A stretch of 64,000 nt of DNA from Paenibacillaceae bacterium (GTDB lineage Bacteria; Bacillota; Bacilli; Paenibacillales; NBRC-103111), in the NCBI GenBank assembly GCA_029256185.1, contig JAQSYI010000026.1:32142-96141 (forward strand). Reading direction: 5' to 3'. The notes under the pieces were generated by a model that ran no database searches, was not told the DNA's origin, and worked only from the letters and a program-made list of their open reading frames with translations. Below are positions 15,647 through 24,340 of the stretch, piece after piece (the first letter of the stretch is position 1; each line of letters opens with the position of its first letter). The position numbers were made by a program, and so were the translations under genes.

Positions 15647-16555
15647 ATGAATGTAAACCCTGCCGGCTTGCGGTTCATACGCTGGTTTGTACAGCTTGCC
15701 ACAGCTGCTTTTCTGGGACTTTATGCGTTTAATTCTGCCATACTGTACAGCAACAACCGGATATGGTTCTGGGTATCCATCCTCCTGTTCCTGTTGGCTA
15801 TGTTCCGCAGACCATCCGAAGCATTCGCCGGTGCTTTCGCCGCCCTGCTCCTCTATGGCGGCTTTGTTCTCTACCAGTCCTACCAGGCCGAATGGACCCT
15901 CCCTCTCGGGATGAACGACTTGCTGTGGCTGGCCTTGTTTCCGTATATGGCCGCCGTCGGCAGCATCGGCAAGCTTCTGCACGCGGACGGACTTTCCGCC
16001 GAGAAGGTGTCCATCTATGAGCAGCTTCAGGGCGGTGACCTTGAAGAGGGACCTGAGCTTAACATGGTGGAAGATCAACACGGATTCCTTGGAGGAACCG
16101 CCTTTTTGTTCAAATTGGAAGAGGAAGTGCTCCGCGCTCTGCGGGAGCGCAAGCGGTTTGTGCTGCTCGTCGTGGAAATTGAGCAGTTCCGCAGCTACAG
16201 ACGCCTGTTCGGCTACGATCAGACTCAGTTTATATTGAATCAAACCGCCGAATTTATCGTCAATTTGCCGGAACCCCCCGCCGTAAGAGGCTACCTGGGG
16301 GACGGCAAGCTTGCCATATTAGTGTCCTCTCTGGAGCAGCAGCTGGATGAGCCGGATGCACTGGCCGAATTGAAGGACAATCTGTCGGAATCCTTCTTCT
16401 CCATGCTCCTCCTCCGCCCCCGCCGCGAGAGCACGCTTAAGATCCGGCTCCGGTTCGGCTCCTCTGAATGCCCTGTAGATGGCATTGAGGCGCGCAGTCT
16501 TTTAGAGAAGGCCCAGAGTGAGTTGGAATGGAATGAGGTGTCTGTCAAGAAATGA
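15647..16555 (+). CDS. Membrane protein with degenerate GGDEF domain (YdaK-like)
   Basis: A 302-residue protein with about four membrane segments in residues 8-120 (FVQLATAAFLGLYAF, FWVSILLFLLAMF, FAGAFAALLLYGGFVLY, LLWLALFPYMAAVG) and a C-terminal domain from about 150. This keeps the GGDEF fold pattern (FVLLVVEIEQFRSYRRLFGY, ILNQTAEFIVN, LKIRLRFGSSECPVDGIEARSLLEKA), but the signature loop reads LGDGK instead of GGDEF and no RxxD inhibitory site is visible. It therefore cannot be a normal diguanylate cyclase and probably binds a nucleotide or partner. First gene of the operon; its stop overlaps the next ATG by 4 nt. In B. subtilis, the degenerate-GGDEF membrane protein YdaK lies in a comparable exopolysaccharide operon. 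Confidence 0.75.
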   Translation: MNVNPAGLRFIRWFVQLATAAFLGLYAFNSAILYSNNRIWFWVSILLFLLAMFRRPSEAFAGAFAALLLYGGFVLYQSYQAEWTLPLGMNDLLWLALFPYMAAVGSIGKLLHADGLSAEKVSIYEQLQGGDLEEGPELNMVEDQHGFLGGTAFLFKLEEEVLRALRERKRFVLLVVEIEQFRSYRRLFGYDQTQFILNQTAEFIVNLPEPPAVRGYLGDGKLAILVSSLEQQLDEPDALAELKDNLSESFFSMLLLRPRRESTLKIRLRFGSSECPVDGIEARSLLEKAQSELEWNEVSVKK

Positions 16556-18756
16556 ACATAACCGTCCGCCCCGGCCAGAAAATATTGCTGGTCCTGCTCT
16601 CATTCATCCTATTTTCCGGCTTCGTTGCAGGCATGCCTGTGTACGCGGAAGAATTGTCCCCGACCCAGCCCTCCTCAGCGGAGGGGATCCCGGCCTCGGA
16701 TACAAGAGGAATCCGCGAGGTCTTCTATGATGACCGGACCTTCCTCGGCAACAGCTCGATTCAGGATTCCTACTTCGAGATTGGACAAGGATTGACCGCA
16801 GGAGCCGGTTCGTATCTCGATCTTTACTTTGCCCATTCTCCCACTTTACAGCCTGACGCATCCACAGTCACATTGCTGATGGACGATAAGCCCCTCGACA
16901 GTGTGACTCTCAATGAAAGCAATGTGAAGGAAACCCACTGGCGCATTGATCTCTCCGCGCTGGGGCTGGGTCCCGGCTACCATAAGCTGACTGTCAATGC
17001 CAAATTAACCGGCTCCGACCTTTTCTGTCAGGACCCTTACGATCCGTCCACCTGGATGATCGTCTACCAGAAAAGCCGGATTGCGCTTAAGCTTGTCCCC
17101 AACGGTGAGCTGCTTTCGCTAAGCGCTTATCCCGCCCCTTTTGTTGAACGGGGAGAGGCAGATCCCCTGCGTACGGTCCTGATTGTACCCGACGGGCCTA
17201 CCCAAGAGGAATTTGGCGCGGCCGCCCGTTTATCCCAATTTTTTGCCGCCCAAGGCTCCTCCCGTACTCTGGAGCTTCCGATATTCACCGAAACAGAGAT
17301 TACAGAAGACCGGCTCAAGGGCAATCACCTGATCTGGCTGGGCGCGGCCGACCGCTGGAAGGGACCTGGCGTCAAGGCGCTTGCAGCTGCAGCTCAATCG
17401 GCGGCGGAAGCAGGAGCCGTCCCTGCTTCCGGCTTTATCTCCATAGCCGCCTCTCCCTGGGAGGCTGCCCGGACCGTGCTTGCTCTGTCCGGCAACGGCC
17501 AGGAGCTGATGAACGCCGTCCAGATTCTGACTAATGAACCGCTGTACCGCCAGCTTCAGGGCAAGTATGAGGCGATTTCCGCTAGGCTTCGCACGGTCCG
17601 GACCGAGCAGCCCGCAGTTGGCCAGCCGTATGAAATTACCTTGCGCGGACTGGGATATGATAACCTGTCGCTTCAGAATGCCCTGCAGGGCAGTATTTCC
17701 TTTCAATATCCGATTCCCGGAGGATGGGATTTGCCTGCAGGAGCCAAGCTGAACCTGGCATTTACCCATTCCCAATCCATCGTCTTCAACAAATCCGTCG
17801 CCACCGTACGTTTGAACGGGACTCCTGTGGCCAGTGTAAATCTCACTGCAAAGACAGCGGAAGGCGGAGTGCTGGAAGTACCGCTTCCTCCGGAAGTGAT
17901 CGGCACAAACCGCACACTTTCCATCGAGATCGCCTTTCAATTTATCAATCCTGCGGCAACCGACGCAATGGAGAGACAATTCGGCTGCTCCGAGACTGTG
18001 CTCGGGGATTGGGCCAAAATTGACGCATCCTCGTCCATCAGCTTCACCCCTGCTGCCCGTCATCAGGCGTATCTGCAATTTTTGCCCTTTCCTTTTGTGG
18101 TGGACAATGCCTGGAACGCGGTTACCATGGTGATGAAGCGGCCGGATACCCGTCATCTGCAGTTGGCCATGACCTTGATTGGCCTTATGGGGGCAGGCAA
18201 TCCGGAAACCGGGGATCTAAAATGGCTTACTCCCGATGCACAAGGATGGACGGAACAGTTGGTTGACCGCAACGCTATCTACATTGGCACCACCGCCGAG
18301 ATGCCGGATGAACTTCGGTCATACACAGGCAGCTATGTGTTGTTCCAGCCGGATTCGATTGTATCCCAGTCACCCGAAGTCGAGCTGTTGTCCGCGCTGC
18401 AAAGCCAGTCCGCCGCCATGCAGCTCACCGTCTCTCCCTTCGCAGGAGAGCACCGGCGGCTGCTCATGGTAACCGCCACTTCGGAAGAACGGCTTAACGC
18501 CTGGAACAAAGCTCTGACCGGCAACGAAAGCAGGAGCAAGCTGAACGGAAGATTCGTCGCCATGGACAGGCAAGACAGCATCTATGCTTTCGCCGGTACC
18601 CAGGATCTGCAAGGGCCTTACTTGGAGCAGCCGGATAACCAAAAAAACCATTGGTCCACCTTCCAAGCAAGTCTGCCTATGTTCACGATCGCGCTTGTTT
18701 CTCTGCTTCTCCTTGCATTCCTCGCCCTATGGTTCAACCGGCAGAAGCGGGACTGA
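16552..18756 (+). CDS. BcsB-like exopolysaccharide synthase partner
   Basis: A 734-residue exported protein of the cellulose synthase regulatory-subunit (BcsB) family. Signal peptide about residues 1-30 (KILLVLLSFILFSGFVAG), two large carbohydrate-binding jelly-roll/ferredoxin modules (GAGSYLDLYFAHSP and VTLLMDDKPLDSVTLNES in the first, LPAGAKLNLAFTHSQ and VATVRLNGTPVASVNL in the second) and a C-terminal membrane helix (MFTIALVSLLLLAFLALWF) followed by NRQKRD. In BcsB this helix packs against the synthase and the outer domains guide the emerging glycan. Translationally coupled to the previous gene (ATGA). Comparable to B. subtilis YdaN. Confidence 0.85.
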   Translation: MNITVRPGQKILLVLLSFILFSGFVAGMPVYAEELSPTQPSSAEGIPASDTRGIREVFYDDRTFLGNSSIQDSYFEIGQGLTAGAGSYLDLYFAHSPTLQPDASTVTLLMDDKPLDSVTLNESNVKETHWRIDLSALGLGPGYHKLTVNAKLTGSDLFCQDPYDPSTWMIVYQKSRIALKLVPNGELLSLSAYPAPFVERGEADPLRTVLIVPDGPTQEEFGAAARLSQFFAAQGSSRTLELPIFTETEITEDRLKGNHLIWLGAADRWKGPGVKALAAAAQSAAEAGAVPASGFISIAASPWEAARTVLALSGNGQELMNAVQILTNEPLYRQLQGKYEAISARLRTVRTEQPAVGQPYEITLRGLGYDNLSLQNALQGSISFQYPIPGGWDLPAGAKLNLAFTHSQSIVFNKSVATVRLNGTPVASVNLTAKTAEGGVLEVPLPPEVIGTNRTLSIEIAFQFINPAATDAMERQFGCSETVLGDWAKIDASSSISFTPAARHQAYLQFLPFPFVVDNAWNAVTMVMKRPDTRHLQLAMTLIGLMGAGNPETGDLKWLTPDAQGWTEQLVDRNAIYIGTTAEMPDELRSYTGSYVLFQPDSIVSQSPEVELLSALQSQSAAMQLTVSPFAGEHRRLLMVTATSEERLNAWNKALTGNESRSKLNGRFVAMDRQDSIYAFAGTQDLQGPYLEQPDNQKNHWSTFQASLPMFTIALVSLLLLAFLALWFNRQKRD

Positions 18757-18827
18757 TTGACTGGCAGATTGCCCAGTGGAACGCTTGCGCCTGATGGCTG
18801 ATCTCAACAACACGGAGGGAAAACCGA

Positions 18828-19076
18828 ATGAGAAGACACACAACTTTGAAGGGCAGGACACGCTTTCTGATCGGCTACCGCCCTGCCGATGTGGACCGTG
18901 AGCTGGCAAGGACACATAAGCTGAATGAAGCCGTTCTGACCGCACTGAGCGAAGAGAGATTGGAGTTCTCCAGACTGTATATGGAGAAGTGGGCTTTGCA
19001 GGATGATCTCCGCGAACTGCTCGCACAAGCGCTCGAAGAAGAACAACTGTTGCTTAAGAACAGAGAATCCTTATGA
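18828..19076 (+). CDS. Small coiled-coil protein of the exopolysaccharide operon
   Basis: An 82-residue protein not assigned to a family. Residues 13-26 (FLIGYRPADVDREL) resemble the GYxxxDVD lipid/partner motif at the start of DivIVA-like proteins, and the rest is a charged helix likely to be a coiled coil (LNEAVLTALSEERLEFSR, DDLRELLAQALEEEQLLL). GGAGGG precedes the ATG, and the stop overlaps the start of the synthase gene by 4 nt, which supports a real, coupled product. It may help assemble or localise the synthase; that is inference. Confidence 0.65.
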   Translation: MRRHTTLKGRTRFLIGYRPADVDRELARTHKLNEAVLTALSEERLEFSRLYMEKWALQDDLRELLAQALEEEQLLLKNRESL

Positions 19077-21460
19077 GTATGCTGAGGCTTAAGCTGAACG
19101 GCACTTCACCATGGGTAGCCAAGCAGTTGCTAAGGGATGCCAGAAGGAAACTGGCAGATAATCAGGAACGGCTCAAGCATCAGCGGCACACCCAGAAAAG
19201 CCAGATGAAGCAGATGGATTGGGAGCTTGAAGAGCTAAGGCGCAGACTGGCTGCCGCGCAGGCCCGCAGCCGGTTGCTGCGCCAAACCCAAGCCCGGGAA
19301 TGGATTGCCCAGTCCGTGCCCGAAACCATGGAAGAGGGGCGGAAGACCTCCGCTCCACCCCCTTCTTCTGCTGCCTCACAGCCTGCATCACGGGTTGCCG
19401 CTCCCCGCCCCCGTCTGGGGGATGCCCTGATTAACCACGGCCATCTGACGCAGGAGCAGCTGGATGAAGCGATCGCGCGCCAGGAGGAATTCGGGGGCAG
19501 GTTAGGCGATATTCTTATCGAGATGGGCTACGTGACAGCAGAGATTCTGATCCCTTACTTCAGCTCCCCAAGCCAGAAATCCCGTCTTGGCGATATGCTG
19601 CTTCAGTCGGGACTGCTTACCCAGATGCAGTTGGATAAGGCCCTCGCCTTCCAGCGCAAAAGCGGAGGAATGCTCGGAGATATTTTGCTCTCTCTTCGCT
19701 TTCTGGAACCGGAGGACTTGTACCGGATCATTGCCAACCAAAACCAGATCGGGCGCGTAGGCAACACAGTCAACGTAGACAGCGGCGCCAAGCTTGCCGA
19801 GAGTCTGGCCAGGGAATACGGGGTTGTAATCATTCACCAATACTCCAACCGCTTCCTGGTTGCCGTCAATGACCCGCTTACTACAGAGCGCAAGCAAGAG
19901 CTGGAACAGATACTGGAGCTACCCGTTGAGCAGGTGCTCGCCTCGAAGAATGAGATGGAGCTGTTCTGGGGGGAAGCCTACAACCGGGAGATGCTGCATG
20001 AAAGCACCATGAAGCTGGCTACCGAGCAGCCGCATAATTCGGCCAGCCGGACCTTTACCAGACCGCAGCTGATTTCCGCTGCTGTTGCCGGCCTTATATT
20101 GGGAGCTTTTCTGATCTGGGAGCCCCTCGCCACATTGATTGCCCTGAATGTGGGTGTACAGATTTTTTACTTTTTCATGACACTGTTCAAATTCGCCATC
20201 ATCATGTACGGTTCCCGCAGCGGCTCCCAATACCGGTTTACCGAACAGGATATCGCCAACATCGATGAGCGCGATCTGCCCGTCTACACCATCCTGGTGC
20301 CCATGTACAAGGAAAGTGAAGTCATTCCCCATCTGATCGGCAACCTGGAGAAGCTGGACTATCCCAAGGCCAAGCTGGATGTCCGGCTGCTGATCGAGAA
20401 GGACGATGTGGAGGCCCAGACCCTGCTGCAGCGGTTGCGGCTTCCTCCCTATTATACCGTGCTGGTCGTCCCGGACAGCCTGCCCAAGACCAAGCCCAAG
20501 GCCTGCAACTTCGGCATTATCCGGGCCCGCGGCAAGTATGTGGTCATCTATGATGCGGAGGACCGCCCCGACCCGGATCAATTGAAGAAGGTCTACCTGA
20601 CCTTCAAGGCTTGCGGCGAAGAGACGGCTTGTGTGCAAGCCAAGCTGAATTACTTCAACAGCGAGCAGAATCTGCTGACCCGCTGGTTCACTCAGGAATA
20701 CAGCATGTGGTTTGAACTTCTGCTGCCCGGGATCATGAAGCTGGACGTGCCCATCCCGCTTGGGGGAACCTCCAATCACTTCAAGACGGACATCCTGAAG
20801 GAGCTCAATGCTTGGGACCCGTACAATGTCACAGAAGACGCCGACCTTGGCGTGCGCCTGTACAAAGAGGGTTACAAGACGGCCATCGTCGACTCCCGCA
20901 CCTGGGAGGAGGCCAACAGCCGCTTCGGCAACTGGATCCGCCAGCGTTCCCGCTGGATCAAGGGCTATATGCAAACCTGGCTGGTTCATATGCGCAACCC
21001 GCATAAGCTGGTCAAAGAAATAGGAATCAAGGGCTTCCTTGGTTTTCAGGTGATGGTGCTGGCTACTCCGGTTATCCCGCTGATTAATCCGATCTATTGG
21101 ATCATGATTGTGCTTTGGTACGGCTGGAGAGCGGATTTTATTCCGCAGTTTTTCCCGGGAATCATCTATTACTTATCAGCCATGGAGCTGTATCTGGCCA
21201 ACTTTTTCTTCATCTTCAGCAATATTGCGGGTGTCTACTGGGTCATCCACGACATGGAGAACAAGAAACAGAACTTCGTGTCCTACCGGCTGGTGAAATA
21301 TGCCTTGCTGACCCCTCTGTACTGGGCCATGATGAGCATCGCCGCCTACAAGGCAGCCTGGCAGCTTGTCACCAAACCTTTTTATTGGGAAAAAACGGTC
21401 CACGGACTGGATAAAACGCCGTCAGGAGCACAAGGAACCACCACCAATGTAAACTCCTGA
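19073..21460 (+). CDS. Processive GT2 polysaccharide synthase with N-terminal tandem MshEN (c-di-GMP-binding type) motifs
   Basis: A 795-residue inner-membrane synthase. Residues 20-75 are a coiled coil and 90-112 a Pro/Ser linker. Two MshEN-type motifs follow: residues 114-149 (RLGDALINHG, LDEAIARQ, RLGDILI) and 171-206 (RLGDMLLQSG, LDKALAFQ, MLGDILL). A GspE-N-like lobe spans about 236-300 (LAREYGVVIIHQYSNRFLVA). Membrane helices lie at about 333-378. The GT2 domain shows IEKDD (444), DAED (494-497), TED (587-589) and QRSRW (624-628), the signature of processive synthases such as BcsA. Four or more helices follow. There is no PilZ domain. The polymer is unknown. Its neighbours supply a BcsB-like partner and a degenerate GGDEF protein. 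Confidence 0.85.
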   Translation: MSMLRLKLNGTSPWVAKQLLRDARRKLADNQERLKHQRHTQKSQMKQMDWELEELRRRLAAAQARSRLLRQTQAREWIAQSVPETMEEGRKTSAPPPSSAASQPASRVAAPRPRLGDALINHGHLTQEQLDEAIARQEEFGGRLGDILIEMGYVTAEILIPYFSSPSQKSRLGDMLLQSGLLTQMQLDKALAFQRKSGGMLGDILLSLRFLEPEDLYRIIANQNQIGRVGNTVNVDSGAKLAESLAREYGVVIIHQYSNRFLVAVNDPLTTERKQELEQILELPVEQVLASKNEMELFWGEAYNREMLHESTMKLATEQPHNSASRTFTRPQLISAAVAGLILGAFLIWEPLATLIALNVGVQIFYFFMTLFKFAIIMYGSRSGSQYRFTEQDIANIDERDLPVYTILVPMYKESEVIPHLIGNLEKLDYPKAKLDVRLLIEKDDVEAQTLLQRLRLPPYYTVLVVPDSLPKTKPKACNFGIIRARGKYVVIYDAEDRPDPDQLKKVYLTFKACGEETACVQAKLNYFNSEQNLLTRWFTQEYSMWFELLLPGIMKLDVPIPLGGTSNHFKTDILKELNAWDPYNVTEDADLGVRLYKEGYKTAIVDSRTWEEANSRFGNWIRQRSRWIKGYMQTWLVHMRNPHKLVKEIGIKGFLGFQVMVLATPVIPLINPIYWIMIVLWYGWRADFIPQFFPGIIYYLSAMELYLANFFFIFSNIAGVYWVIHDMENKKQNFVSYRLVKYALLTPLYWAMMSIAAYKAAWQLVTKPFYWEKTVHGLDKTPSGAQGTTTNVNS

Positions 21461-21479
21461 GCAGAAGGATGGAATCCGC

Positions 21480-22592
21480 ATGAACATCAGTATAATCGTA
21501 CCCAGCAGAAATGAAGGAAAAAATGTGGAGTTGCTGACACAGCGGATTCTAGAGGCGGTTCCCCCGGAGTACCGCTATGAAATTTGGTTCATCGACGACA
21601 GCAACGATGATACGCCCAAACGGCTTGCGCAGTTGGCCAAGCGCTATTCCTTCGTTCATTATTTGCATCGGGTGAATGGGACAGGACTCTCCACTGCCAT
21701 ATTGGAAGGTTTCCAACAAGCCGCGGGAGACTGGTTCATCGTTATGGATGCGGATCTGCAGCACCCGCCGCAAAGCCTGCCTGGCCTGATGGCTGCCCTG
21801 ACTGCCCAGGATGCAGACATTGTGATCCCCTCCCGGTTTATTCCCGGAGGGCATGACGGCGGGCTTAGCTTGCCCCGCAAGCTTGTCTCCTGGACGGCGC
21901 GCATGATGGCCCGCCTGTCGCTTCGCAGAGTGCGGAAGATCTCCGATCCTACCAGCGGTTATTTCGCCGTGCGCCGGAAGACGGCCTTCAGCCGTCCTCT
22001 GGATCCTATCGGCTGGAAGATCCTGTTGGAGCTCCTGGTACGCTCGGATTACACAGGTGTGCGGGAGATTCCTTATACATTTGAAGCCCGGGATCTGGGC
22101 AGCTCCAAATTCAACATGAAAGAGCAATGGAACTACATCCGCCACCTGGGACGGCTAATCGCAAGCAGTGAGGCCGATTACCGCTTCTGGAAATTTTGTC
22201 TTGTGGGTGCCAGCGGTGTTGTTGTGAATTCGGCTGTCTATGTTCCCATGGTGAAGGCCGGGGTAGACATCAGTCTGTCGTTTGTTACAGCGACAGTGGT
22301 GGCTACCGTGAATAATTTCGCCTGGAATAACCGGTTCACTTGGAATCATCTCAAGCAGGACAGGCTCTGGTACCGGATGTTCAAGTTCGGTCTTGTCAGC
22401 CTGTCCGGTCTGGCTCTGTCAGGCCTAAGCGTCGAGGCTTGCCACCGGTTTTTGGGACTGCATTATTTGCTGTCCGGCTTCATCGGCATCCTGGTCTCCA
22501 CAGGCTGGAACTTTGTATTCAACAGCCTATGGACCTTCAAGAAGCGTTCCAACGAACCGGGCACCAATCCTGTACAAGGCATTGAACTGTAA
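21480..22592 (+). CDS. GT2 polyprenyl-phosphate glycosyltransferase fused to GtrA membrane domain
   Basis: A 370-residue protein. Residues 1-220 are a dolichol-phosphate-mannose-synthase-like GT2 (SIIVPSRNEGKNVELL, IWFIDDSNDDTP, DWFIVMDADLQHPP with the DxD, ISDPTSGYFAVRR). Residues 228-355 are a four-helix GtrA domain (FCLVGASGVVVNSAVYV, FVTATVVATVNNFAWNN, LLSGFIGILVSTGWNF). Such fusions load a sugar on undecaprenyl phosphate and help move it across the membrane. The two GT39-like proteins that follow are plausible users of that lipid-linked donor. AAGGATGG precedes the ATG, 19 nt after the synthase stop, so it is in the same operon. Confidence 0.85.
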   Translation: MNISIIVPSRNEGKNVELLTQRILEAVPPEYRYEIWFIDDSNDDTPKRLAQLAKRYSFVHYLHRVNGTGLSTAILEGFQQAAGDWFIVMDADLQHPPQSLPGLMAALTAQDADIVIPSRFIPGGHDGGLSLPRKLVSWTARMMARLSLRRVRKISDPTSGYFAVRRKTAFSRPLDPIGWKILLELLVRSDYTGVREIPYTFEARDLGSSKFNMKEQWNYIRHLGRLIASSEADYRFWKFCLVGASGVVVNSAVYVPMVKAGVDISLSFVTATVVATVNNFAWNNRFTWNHLKQDRLWYRMFKFGLVSLSGLALSGLSVEACHRFLGLHYLLSGFIGILVSTGWNFVFNSLWTFKKRSNEPGTNPVQGIEL

Positions 22593-22642
22593 ACAAGCCG
22601 GGCCTCTGCCCCCATCCAATCCATAAGGCGGTGACCCTACTT

Positions 22643-24259
22643 ATGAAGAATGCCGCCGGTTCCCGCAATATTGCTGCTGTGTGCATTTTTCTTTTGTTTT
22701 TTTGCACGGAATTAGGACTGGGAATTTACTTGAGCCATTACCGGGATTTCGTTTATTATGACGCAGTCAGCCGGGTCGCCAACGCCTTCTATGTCCTGCA
22801 CAGCCGGGACCCTCATCTGGGAGCAATCGGGTTCGTCTGGAACCCCTTGCCCAGCTTGCTGGAGATTATTCCCCTTCTGTTCTGGAGGTGGATTCCACCC
22901 CTCGCCGGAGCCGGATTGGCTGCCAACCTGTTGACCGCGCTCTTCGCTGCAGGCACTGCGGTGATGATCTTCAACTATTGCCGCGCCTCCATCGGCTCGC
23001 CCTTCATTGCCACGGCAATTACTTTTGCCTATGCATGCAATCCGTTTATTTTCCTGTATGGGGCAAACGGTATGAGCGAGGCCATGTTTTGCTTTTTTAT
23101 CGTCTGGATGATTATTCAGTTCACCAAGTGGATGAACCGCGACGCCCCCCTGGCTCCCATCATTATGGGGTTTGCATTGGCTCTGGCCTTCTGGGTCCGC
23201 TATGAATCCATTGCGCTTGGAATGGCATTGGCATTCGCCATCACAGCGGTTTTTCTTGACCGCCGCCGCGATTCTGCCTACATCTTGAACCGGGCCAGAC
23301 GGAAGAATGATATTACTTCCAAGCTTGAAGCCATTCTGACAGTCGTGTTAAGTCCTGCGGTTTTTTCAGGCATTGCCTGGCTCCTGCTGAATTATTTCAT
23401 TATGGGCGATGCTCTCTTCTTCTTTCGGTCCGGTTATTCCAATATTGCGTTCTCGGGCAATCTGACCGACCAGTTCCGGGAAATGATCAGTACGCCTGCA
23501 GGAGTATTATGGCTTGTGCTCCGCAAATCCCTTTTCTTTTCCCTGCCCCTTCTGGCTATCATTCTGGTGCGCTTTATCATCGGCTATTGGAAAAGATGGG
23601 ATACATTAGCTTTAGTGCTGCTTGCCGCAAGCATCCCCGCCATGCAGTACGCCATGCTCCTGAAGGGCTCTTCCTTCGGTTGGCTGCGCTTTTTCGTATA
23701 TCCCTTCGTTATTGCCGTTGCCTGGATGCCCTACGAATTATCCAGGCTCCGTCAATCCATGGAGGTCAAGCGGGTTGCCGCCGTTTTTTGCCTGTCCATT
23801 CTGCTGTCCGGCTTCGTTGTGCTGGATATGAAGAATCAGGAGCTGTCCCCTGATGAATATGAGACTTTCCACATTGACGAGAGCGGCACGCACAAGGATC
23901 TGGTCATGGCCAAGGCGGTATCCCGCTACATCAATGACATTATCGCGGCTGAGCCGGTCCATGACAGACCGCTCATTCTGACGGATTCCTACAGCGCCTA
24001 TTCCGTCTTGTTGAATACGCGTTATCCTGAACGCTGGGTCATTACCAACGACCGCGACTTTGAGCCTGCCTTGCTGGCTCCCCGCGAGCATGGTGTCGAA
24101 TACATTCTGGTGTCCAAGAAGATAGGCTCCGTCCTGCAAATCATCCATGAGACTTATCCTGATCTGTTCGATAAAGGAGCACCGTGGGCAACTCTGGTCC
24201 GGGACTTCGATGGAGAATGGAAGCTGTTCCGCGTTACCGCTTCAGCACCTTCCCGGTAA
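22643..24259 (+). CDS. GT39-like multi-membrane glycosyltransferase, paralogue 1
   Basis: A 538-residue polytopic membrane protein of the mannosyltransferase-like GT-C class. The first outer loop carries SRVANAFYVLHSRDPHLGA, then GFVWNPLPSLLEIIP, with an acidic residue shortly after helix 1 (YYDAVSRV) as in PMT-type enzymes that use lipid-phosphate sugars. About 9-11 hydrophobic segments follow. The C-terminal soluble part includes PERWVITNDRDFEPALL and VRDFDGEWKLFRV. The ATG at 22643 is preferred over the GTG at 22631, which sits directly on the AAGGCGG site. Likely adds side sugars to the exopolysaccharide outside the cell; acceptor not known. Confidence 0.75.
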   Translation: MKNAAGSRNIAAVCIFLLFFCTELGLGIYLSHYRDFVYYDAVSRVANAFYVLHSRDPHLGAIGFVWNPLPSLLEIIPLLFWRWIPPLAGAGLAANLLTALFAAGTAVMIFNYCRASIGSPFIATAITFAYACNPFIFLYGANGMSEAMFCFFIVWMIIQFTKWMNRDAPLAPIIMGFALALAFWVRYESIALGMALAFAITAVFLDRRRDSAYILNRARRKNDITSKLEAILTVVLSPAVFSGIAWLLLNYFIMGDALFFFRSGYSNIAFSGNLTDQFREMISTPAGVLWLVLRKSLFFSLPLLAIILVRFIIGYWKRWDTLALVLLAASIPAMQYAMLLKGSSFGWLRFFVYPFVIAVAWMPYELSRLRQSMEVKRVAAVFCLSILLSGFVVLDMKNQELSPDEYETFHIDESGTHKDLVMAKAVSRYINDIIAAEPVHDRPLILTDSYSAYSVLLNTRYPERWVITNDRDFEPALLAPREHGVEYILVSKKIGSVLQIIHETYPDLFDKGAPWATLVRDFDGEWKLFRVTASAPSR

Positions 24260-24340
24260 GAAGGAGCAACCGCCCGTTGGGCAATGCAAGAAGCATGATA
24301 GCAACCGGGTGTGAAGCACGCCCGTTGGGGGAGGTGCGGC

